A stretch of 64,000 nucleotides of DNA from Bacteroides rodentium JCM 16496 (GTDB taxonomy: Bacteria > Bacteroidota > Bacteroidia > Bacteroidales > Bacteroidaceae), in the NCBI RefSeq assembly GCF_000614125.1, contig NZ_BAKJ01000021.1, positions 1-64,000 of the forward strand. The letters run 5' to 3'. The notes under the pieces are model-generated. The model saw only the letters and a program-made list of their open reading frames with translations, did not search any database and was not told the DNA's origin. Numbering within the stretch: the stretch's first letter is position 1; every line of letters begins with the position of its first letter. The translations under genes were made by a program, and so were the position numbers. Below are positions 57,160 to 64,000 of this stretch, one piece after another.

Positions 57160-57549
57160 GTGAATGTGGAAGAATTCAGAGAATACTGTCTCTCCTTGCC
57201 GGGAGTGAGCGAGAAGATGCCTTTTCCTAATGTGGCCGACAGATACAGCCGTGATGTGCTTTGCTTTTATGTGGGCGACAAGTGGTTCTGCTTTGTCAAT
57301 ATCGAAGTGTTCGACTTCTGTTGCATCAAGTGCTGCCCGGAGGAATCGACGGAGCTGCGGGCAAGGTACGAGGGGGTGAAGCCGGGATGGCACATGAACA
57401 AGAAGTATTGGAACAGTGTGTATTTTAATCAGGATGTGCCGGACAGCATCGTCCGTAAACTAGTGGAGCGTTCCTATCGGCTGGTGTTGGAGAGCCTGCC
57501 CAAAAGGGAGCGGGAGAAAGCGCTTGCGGGCGGTGAGGGAGGCGTTTAG
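57160..57549 (+). CDS. MmcQ/YjbR family protein, second copy
   Basis: 129 residues from a GTG start at 57160, chosen because AGGAGG ends 11 bp upstream; the open frame extends further but with no sensible start. MNVEEFREYCLSLPGVSEKMPFPN, ADRYSRDVLCFYVGDKWFCFVNIE and HMNKKYWNSVYFNQDVPDSIVRKLVERSY match the copy at 34522. Its 3' end overlaps that of the convergent aroB by 4 bp. Confidence 0.88.
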   Translation: MNVEEFREYCLSLPGVSEKMPFPNVADRYSRDVLCFYVGDKWFCFVNIEVFDFCCIKCCPEESTELRARYEGVKPGWHMNKKYWNSVYFNQDVPDSIVRKLVERSYRLVLESLPKREREKALAGGEGGV

Positions 57550-58607
57550 CCCCCCATGCACTCCCTGTAAAAATCGAACATCTCGAAGATGGTGTCCTTG
57601 TCTGCCGTCTGGTTGAGGCAGATGTCACCCACCTCTTTCAATAAGGTGAAGTTGATGACTCCGGCGGCATTCTTCTTGTCATGCTTCATCAGTTCGTACA
57701 GCTGGTCGTACTGCTTGCAGTTGAAGGCGAAGCCGCCGTAATTCTCTTTGACGAACCGGATGGCCTGGCGCATCTTGTCTTTCGGGAATCCGGTCTTTAT
57801 ATAAGAAAGGTAGAGTTCGCAGACCAGCCCCCACGCCACTGCATAGCCGTGCAGCACCGGACGCCCTTCGGCAAGGGCGAGGCTCTCGAAGGCGTGTCCC
57901 ACGGTGTGCCCCAGGTTCAAGGCTTTGCGGATGCCATGTTCCTGCGGGTCTTCTTCTACAATGCGTTCCTTTACCTGCACGGAACGTCCTACCATGGACT
58001 TCAGCAGGGTGTAGTCTATCTTCTCCGTATCGAAGGCCAGCAGTTCTGCCAGATGTTCCGGGGTACTGATGAGGCCGTGCTTCAGCATCTCCGCATAGCC
58101 GGAGAAGAAGTTATGGTCATCGAGGCTGCGCAGGAATTCGGTTTCCAGCAGCACGCAGGCGGCGGGAGCAAAAACGCCGATTTCATTCTTCAGACCGTTG
58201 AAGTTGATGCCCGTCTTGCCTCCCACGGAAGCGTCGACCATGGCGAGCAGCGTAGTGGGGACATTGATGTAGGCGATGCCCCGCTTGAAGGTGGAAGCGG
58301 CAAAACCGCCAAGGTCGGTCACCATGCCGCCGCCCAGGTTGATGAGCAGGGAGTGTCGGCTGGCCCCTTTCTCGCTCAGGGCTTGCCATACGGCAGCCAG
58401 CGTTTCCAGATTCTTGTGCACATCTTCTGCCCCGATAATAATCTCTTCCGCTCCGTCCAGGGCGGGGATACCGTCCAGATGCGGGCGGCAGAGGCGGTGG
58501 GTATGCTCGTCGGTAAGGATGAAAAGCTTGTCATGGGGACACTTCTCTATGGCATGCGTCAGGCTGTTTGCCAGTCCTTCGCAAAGGATTACTTCTTGTT
58601 TACTCAT
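57546..58607 (-). CDS. aroB: 3-dehydroquinate synthase
   Basis: Second step of the shikimate pathway, complementing aroA in the same window. 353 residues. NAD- and substrate-binding motifs: GGGMVTDLGGFAASTFKRGI near residue 90, DASVGGKTGINFNGLKNEIGVF, GYAEMLKHGLI, and the metal ligands in ALNLGHTVGHAFE. C-terminal HDKKNAAGVINFTLL completes the family. It is convergent with the YjbR-like gene. Confidence 0.97.
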   Translation of the reverse strand: MSKQEVILCEGLANSLTHAIEKCPHDKLFILTDEHTHRLCRPHLDGIPALDGAEEIIIGAEDVHKNLETLAAVWQALSEKGASRHSLLINLGGGMVTDLGGFAASTFKRGIAYINVPTTLLAMVDASVGGKTGINFNGLKNEIGVFAPAACVLLETEFLRSLDDHNFFSGYAEMLKHGLISTPEHLAELLAFDTEKIDYTLLKSMVGRSVQVKERIVEEDPQEHGIRKALNLGHTVGHAFESLALAEGRPVLHGYAVAWGLVCELYLSYIKTGFPKDKMRQAIRFVKENYGGFAFNCKQYDQLYELMKHDKKNAAGVINFTLLKEVGDICLNQTADKDTIFEMFDFYRECMGG

Positions 58608-58903
58608 CTTGTCAAGTACAATTTACTAATTACAAATTACCAATTACGAATTGCTGATGTTACGGATTATGAAGGAAAGAGTGCCTTCTTCATTATATTG
58701 TGGCACAAAGATAGCTCTTTTGACAATAAAATGTTATCTTTGTCCCGTGAAATTCTGTGGGTGGTGAGGCGTTTCCGTCCCCCGGCTTGTCCGGGAACTT
58801 AAAATCCGCATCTAAAAAATAATCAAAAAGAAAGCAACCACAAGGTTTTCGGACAGACACCCCGCCATTTGTAATTAGTAAATTGTAAATTGTACTTGAT
58901 AAG
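58608..58903. other. Intergenic region with inverted repeats and divergent -7 boxes
   Basis: Bracketed by inverted AT-rich repeats (AAGTACAATTTACTAATTAC near 58613 and GTAAATTGTAAATTGTACTT near 58877). Inside are CAAAGATA at 58706-58713 (TATCTTTG on the minus strand, toward aroB) and TATCTTTG at 58735-58742 (plus strand). A GC-rich hairpin CCCGGCTTGTCCGGG near 58782 follows the latter. A small transcript or long leader is conceivable; no coding gene is seen. Confidence 0.4.
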
Positions 58904-59317
58904 ATGAGAGCATTACTTCCCGTTTATTGCCGTCCGCTGGGTTATTTCATCATAGCTCTGGCGTTGTTCCTCCCTTTCATGTTCCTATTGTGGGGAAAAG
59001 TGACAGATGCCAACTTGCTGTTCTATAAGGAATGCTCCAAACTCCTGATGATGATGGGGGCGCTGATGATAATCTTTGCCTTGACGAAGAACGAGAATAA
59101 GGAGATAGAGCAGGTGCGCAACAAGGCCACGCGCAACGCCATCTTTCTGACCGTTCTTTTCGTTTTCGGCGGTATGCTCTACCGGGTGGCGCAGGGGGAC
59201 CTCCTTTCGGTCGATTCTTCTTCTTTTCTCATATTTCTTATATTGAATGTGCTTTGCTTGGAATTTGGTATAAAGAAAGCGACAGTTGATAGATTATTTA
59301 AGCGGAATAGTCGATAA
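58904..59317 (+). CDS. Hypothetical four-helix membrane protein
   Basis: 137 residues with four hydrophobic segments: PLGYFIIALALFLPFMFLLW, LLMMMGALMIIFALT, AIFLTVLFVFGGMLY, SSFLIFLILNVLCLEF. A short basic loop (KNENKEIEQVRNKATRN) separates the middle pair. No family recognised, and no clear partner. Placed head-to-head with aroB. Confidence 0.65.
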   Translation: MRALLPVYCRPLGYFIIALALFLPFMFLLWGKVTDANLLFYKECSKLLMMMGALMIIFALTKNENKEIEQVRNKATRNAIFLTVLFVFGGMLYRVAQGDLLSVDSSSFLIFLILNVLCLEFGIKKATVDRLFKRNSR

Positions 59318-59424
59318 ATAAAGCAAATCGTCATGTGGGGCATTAAACCTTTTGCCCGGAAGTCTGTCAAATGAAACAGTGAATAAAAGGCATTGTTCAT
59401 TTAGAATAGACAAAGAATAGACAC

Positions 59425-62336
59425 ATGAAGAAAATTATCACGGGGATGGCGTTGCTGTTGGTAACAACGCTGTCTGCATTCTCACAGACCAAAAACATTA
59501 CGGTATCGGGCCGTGTCGTGGAGGACACCAAGGAGCCTGCGATACAAGCTACCGTGCAGTTGCTTTCATTGCCCGACAGCACGCAGGCATCGGGAGTGGC
59601 CACTTCCAACATAGGATTTTTCTCCCTGCCCCCGGTGAAGCCGGGGAAGTACGTGCTGAAGGTTTCCTACATCGGCTTCAAGACCTTGTTGCAACCGATG
59701 CAACTCTCCAAATCCGAACCCAAGAAGAACGTGGGCGTACTGACATTGGAAACCGATGCGGTGATGCTTGCCGAAGCGGTGGTGACAGCGGAAGCGGCGC
59801 AGGTGCAGGTGGTGGAAGACACGTTGGTCTATAACTCCTCTGCCTACCGCACCCCCGAAGGCGCCATGCTCGAAGAACTGGTGAAGAAGCTGCCCGGTGC
59901 GGAGGTTGACGATGACGGCAATGTCAAGTTCAATGGCAAGGAGCTGAAGAAGATTATGGTCGATGGCAAGGAATTCTTCGGTGGAGATGTGAAGACCGGA
60001 CTAAAGAACCTGCCGGTAGATATGATTGACAAACTGAAAACATACGACAAGAAGTCTGACCTGGCACGTATCACCGGTATCGATGATGGCGAGGAGGAGA
60101 CGGTGCTTGACTTGACTGTGAAGAAAGGCATGAACCAAGGCGTGTTTGGCAATTTCGACTTGGCCGGTGGCACGGAGGACCGCTATATGGGGCGTGGCAT
60201 GGTGAACTACTTCCGTGACAACACACAAGTATCGTTCATTGCCGGTGCCAACAACGTGAACGACCAAGGCTTTTCCGGTGGTGGAGGTGGTCCTCGTTGG
60301 CGAAGAAGCAACGGCTTGAACGCCACCAAGGAATTAGGTTTGAACTTTGCCACCGAAACGGATAAACTGGAACTGGGCGGTAGTGCGCGCTACAATTACA
60401 GCGACCGGGATGCCGCCAGCCGGGGATATTCGGAGAACTTCTTGCCCGACGGTTCTTCCTCTTTTTCTAACTCCAACTCGCGAAACCGCAACAAGAACCG
60501 GAACTTCAACGCTGACTTCCGCTTGGAGTGGAAACCCGATACGCTGACCAACATCATCTTCCGTCCAAACATAAGCTATGGAAAATCGGACGGCAATTCT
60601 GTTTCCCAGTCGGGCACGTTCAATGCCGATCCGTTGACCCGGGTGGACAACCCTAACGACTATCTGGACCTTTCGCGAATAGACCTCAATGGCGACGATC
60701 CCTTGAAAGGCATCCGCGTGAACACTTCGAACAGCAGTTCGGTAAGCGATGGCAATTCGCTTTCAGCCAATGCTTCCTTGCAATTGAACCGCAAGCTTAA
60801 TGCCAAGGGGCGTAACATCACTTTCCGCGGAAGCTTTGGCTATGGTGACAGCGAGAGCGATTCCTACAACCTTACAGATACCCGCTATTTCCTTGATGCT
60901 GGAAAGGAAGATGACCGGATTCGCCGCTACAACACTTCGCCGGGCACTAACTACAATTATCGTGCGCAGCTGACCTATAGCGAACCGATAGCCCGTGCCA
61001 CCTTTTTGCAATTCAGTTACCAGTTCCGCTATCAGTATCGCGAGAACGACCGCAGTGTGTTCGACCTCTCTTCTTTCGACTGGAACCTGGGTGCCCCCTT
61101 GCCCGAAGGCTATGAGGCCCATAAGGACAAGGATCAAAGCAAGTATGCCGAATACAAGACTTATACCCACGAGGCGATGGCTGGCTTGCGCTTCATCCGC
61201 CCCAAGTACCAGCTCAACGTGGGCATGAACTTCCAGCCGCAGAACACGAAGCTTACTTATAAGAAAGGTGATACCGATACCGTTACCACCGCAACGTGTT
61301 CAACTTTGCCCCTAACGTGGATTTGCGCATGCGCTTTTCCAAGCAGAGCCAGCTCCGGTTGATGTATCGTGGCAACAGCAGCCAGCCCAATATGGAGAAC
61401 TTGCTTCCTGTGACCGATGATTCCAATCCGCTGAATATCCAGGTGGGTAATCCGGGACTGAAGCCCGCTTTCACCCACAACTTGCGCCTCTTTTTCAATG
61501 ACTACAACATGGAGCACCAACGTGGCATCTTCACGCATGCCAATTTCAGTGCCACACAGAATGCCGTGAGCAACAGCCGCGTATATAATGAGCAGACCGG
61601 TGGATGGACGAACACCTCGAAGAACATTAACGGAAACTGGAACGCTTTCGGTGTATTTGGCATCAATACTGCCTTGAAAAACAAGAAGTTTACCGTAGGC
61701 TCCTTCTCGAACGTCCGCTATAATAACAATGTAGGCTATCAAACCACCGGCAAGGGTGCGGAAGCCATCGAACAGAAAAATACCACCACGGAACTTTCGC
61801 TGAACGAGCGTTTGAACGGTACTTATCGCAACGATTGGCTGGAGTTCGGGCTGAACGGCACTTTTAACTACACCATCGAGCGCAACAAGCTGAATCCTGA
61901 CAACAACCAGAAGCCTTATAATTTTTCTTACGGTGCCAACACCACCATCCGTATGCCGTGGAACATGACGCTCTCTACCAACATAGCCAACCAGAGCCGT
62001 CGAGGATATACGGACAGCAGTATGAACCGTAACGAGCTTATCTGGAATGCACAGTTGTCGCAGACTTTCCTGAAAGGGAATGCCACCGTCAGCTTCGAGA
62101 TGTACGACATTTTGAAGAAGCAGAGTAACATCAGCCGTTCGCTGACTGCAAGCGGCCGCTCGGTGTACGAATATAACGGCGTGAACAGCTATTGTATGCT
62201 TCACTTCATCTATCGTCTGAATATTTTCGGCAGCAAGGCCGCCCGCGATAAGATGCAGGGCCGACGCGGCTTCGGCGGTCCGGGCTTCGGTCCGGGTCAT
62301 GGCCCTGGCGGTTTCGGAGGACGCAGGCCGTTCTAA
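59425..62336 (+). CDS. Outer-membrane beta-barrel protein with carboxypeptidase-like domain (apparent frameshift)
   Basis: A TonB-receptor-like outer-membrane protein, not a SusC. Signal peptide MKKIITGMALLLVTTLSAFSQ, carboxypeptidase regulatory-like domain about residues 27-105 (VSGRVVEDTKEPAIQATVQLLSL), plug-like region (YRTPEGAMLEELVKKLPGAEVDDDG, KKIMVDGKEFFGGDVKTGLKNLP), then a barrel of alternating aromatic strands. The frame breaks near 61286: DTDTVTTATCS should read DTDTVTHRNVFNFAPNVDLRM, one C (CCC read as CC). Repaired length is 970 residues. The C-terminus GRRGFGGPGFGPGHGPGG is unusually Gly/Pro-rich, after the last strand. No SusD partner. Confidence 0.88.
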
Positions 62337-62386
62337 AGCGGGAAGATGTGTCAAAAGCACATGAGCACTTTCATACTGTTATAATC

Positions 62387-62458
62387 TTAGGCGCGGATTA
62401 CGCGGATTTCACGGATTCAATAAACCAAATCCGTGAAATCCGCGTAATTCGCGCCTAA
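62387..62458. repeat. GC-richer palindromic repeat upstream of cardiolipin synthase
   Basis: TTAGGCGCGGATTACGCGG and the complement CCGCGTAATTCGCGCCTAA with inner ATTTCACGGATT/AATCCGTGAAAT, a near-perfect stem of about 31 bp with loop CAATAAACC. Related in style to family 1 (GGATTA cores) but with a different sequence. Confidence 0.75.
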
Positions 62459-62540
62459 AAGAAAGTATTCAGACAAGTTGGGGGAAGAGGATTTTTATGT
62501 TAATCTCTGTAATCTCCGGTGAAAGTTTCTGTGTTTTTCC

Positions 62541-62548
62541 TACATTTG
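62541..62548 (+). promoter_or_regulatory. Candidate -7 box for the cardiolipin synthase gene
   Basis: TACATTTG matches TAnnTTTG, with the start codon 24 bp downstream. No clear -33 box. Confidence 0.45.
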
Positions 62549-62572
62549 TTTCACACTTAATTGTCTGTGAAC

Positions 62573-64000
62573 ATGCTTGATTGGAACTTCATTGCCAGCC
62601 AGATTGCTACGATAGCCTTCGACATTGTTTATTTCGGTGCCATCATCGGAACGATTGTCGTCATTATCCTCGACAACCGCAATCCGGTGAAAACCATGGC
62701 ATGGATACTGATACTGATGTTTCTTCCCATCGTGGGCTGGTGTTTTACTTCTTCTTCGGGCGTAGTCAGCGCCGTGTGCGCATGATAGGGAAGAAGAGTT
62801 ACAGCCGCTTGCTGAAGAAACCTATGGCGGAATATCTGGCGCAGGACTCATGTGCACTTCCCATCAATTACAGTCGTCTCATATCCTTGTTCCGTAATAC
62901 CAACCAGGCTTTCCCCTTCGATGGAAACCGGGTGGAGGCCTATACCCTGGGGCTTTCCATGCTGCAATCCCTGCTGCGCGAGCTGGGGAAAGCAACGAAG
63001 CATATCCACATGGAATTCTATATCTTCGAGGACGATGCCATCGGGCGCTTGGTGCGTGATGTCCTGATGGAAAAGGCGCGTGCCGGGGTAGAGGTACGTG
63101 TGATTTATGATGATGTGGGTTGCTGGCATGTTCCCAACCGTTTTTTTGAAGAGATGCGCGAGGCCGGTATCGAGGTACGCAGCTTTCTGAAGGTACGTTT
63201 TCCGCTTTTCACCAGTAAGGTGAACTATCGTAATCATCGGAAAATAGTTGTCATTGACGGGCGCATCGGCTTTGTGGGGGGGATGAATCTTGCCGAACGC
63301 TATATGCGCGGATTCTCATGGGGCATCTGGCGGGACACACATCTGCTGCTGGAGGGCAAGGCTGTTCATGGATTGCAGACCGCCTTCCTGCTCGATTGGT
63401 ACTTTGTGGACCGTACACTGATTACGTCTACCCGCTATTTCCCGAAAATAGAAAACTGCGGTACTTCCTTGGCGCAGATTGTAACGAGTGAGCCCGTAGG
63501 TCCATGGAAAGACATTATGCAGGGACTCGTCATATCCATTTCCAGCGCAAAGAAATACTTCTATATCCAGACTCCCTACTTCTTGCCCACCGAAGCCGTA
63601 CTTGTTGCCATGCAGACAGCCGCCTTGTCAGGTGTCGATGTGCGTCTGATGTTGCCCATGCGTGCTGATAACCGCTTGACACATTTGGGTTCCTGCTCTT
63701 ATCTGGCAGATGTGCTCTATTCGGGAGTCAAGGTCTATTTCTATAAGAAAGGCTTCCTGCACTCCAAGCTGATGGTTTCGGATGATGAGTTGTCCACGGT
63801 AGGCTCTACGAATGTGGATTTCCGCAGTTTTGAACATAACTTTGAGGTGAATGCCTTCATCTATGACACAGAAACAGCGCTTCAGATGCGCGAAATCTTC
63901 CTCCAAGACCAGCGCGACTGCGTACAAGTATTCCTGAAGAACTGGGTGAAGCGCTCCTTGTATCGTAAGGCGGCAGAGAGTGTGGTGCGGCTGATGGCGC
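62573..64000 (+). CDS. cls: Cardiolipin synthase (3' partial, apparent frameshift)
   Basis: Joins two phosphatidylglycerol molecules (or PG and PE) in the membrane. Start at 62573 (MLDWNFIASQIATIAF), two N-terminal helices (FDIVYFGAIIGTIVVIILDNR, TMAWILILMFLPIVG). The frame breaks at 62734-62736: IVGWCFTS should be IVGLVFYFFFGRSQRR, needing one G in GGG. Two phospholipase-D motifs, NHRKIVVIDG near residue 222 and LHSKLMVSDDELSTVGSTNVD near residue 398, give the H-K-D signature. The frame is still open at the right edge, so the last residues are outside the window. Confidence 0.93.

Overview
The window looks like chromosomal DNA from a gut Bacteroides. The evidence is a SusC/SusD outer-membrane pair, BACON-domain and NigD-type lipoproteins, a DUF4954 protein, and sigma-ABfr promoters (TTTG, about 19 bp, TAnnTTTG). 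I cannot name the species from sequence alone.

Layout. Positions 1-7366 (+) hold a SusC-like receptor (5' end outside the window), SusD, a surface lipoprotein and an M64 peptidase lipoprotein: a PUL-like unit with a peptidase rather than a glycosidase. Then come hflX, a DUF4954 protein, class I fumarase and an acyltransferase (+). From 14187 to 29202 nearly everything is on the minus strand: a PL10 pectate lyase, a tripartite RND efflux operon (adaptor, pump, TolC), rsgA, frr, pyrH, an EamA transporter, a CopA-type ATPase and a MATE exporter. Positions 29349-33765 are accessory: a TPR protein, an AAA ATPase/nuclease-like protein behind an operator-like palindrome, a deletion scar joining two broken genes, and a 421-bp inverted-repeat element. 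Next come birA, two small housekeeping genes and an S41 protease, then tadA, pssA/psd, dnaE, trxA, tsaE, a metal-ABC permease, aroA, a DUF2721 protein, an AAE-family transporter, a tricorn-like protease, a TerB/DnaJ protein, tRNA-Pro(GGG), a NigD lipoprotein, aroB, a large outer-membrane beta-barrel protein and a cardiolipin synthase that runs off the right end.

Two properties run through the whole window. First, at least 17 reading-frame breaks interrupt 16 otherwise well-conserved genes, including dnaE, trxA and fumarase. Nearly all are explained by loss of one base in a short homopolymer, so they are most likely sequencing or assembly errors, not pseudogenes. I give such genes their full span. 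Second, the non-coding DNA is rich in structured repeats: three copies of a 130-bp palindromic element, two copies of another, AT-rich inverted repeats bracketing genes, a 25-bp repeat inserted in frame into aroA and a MATE gene, and several tandem arrays with an exact 21-22 bp period. In two of these arrays every unit carries its own short dyad (GTTT-N9-AAAC seven times; CAC-N4-GTG four times) while the bases between vary. These arrays are the least explained and most interesting feature of the window.
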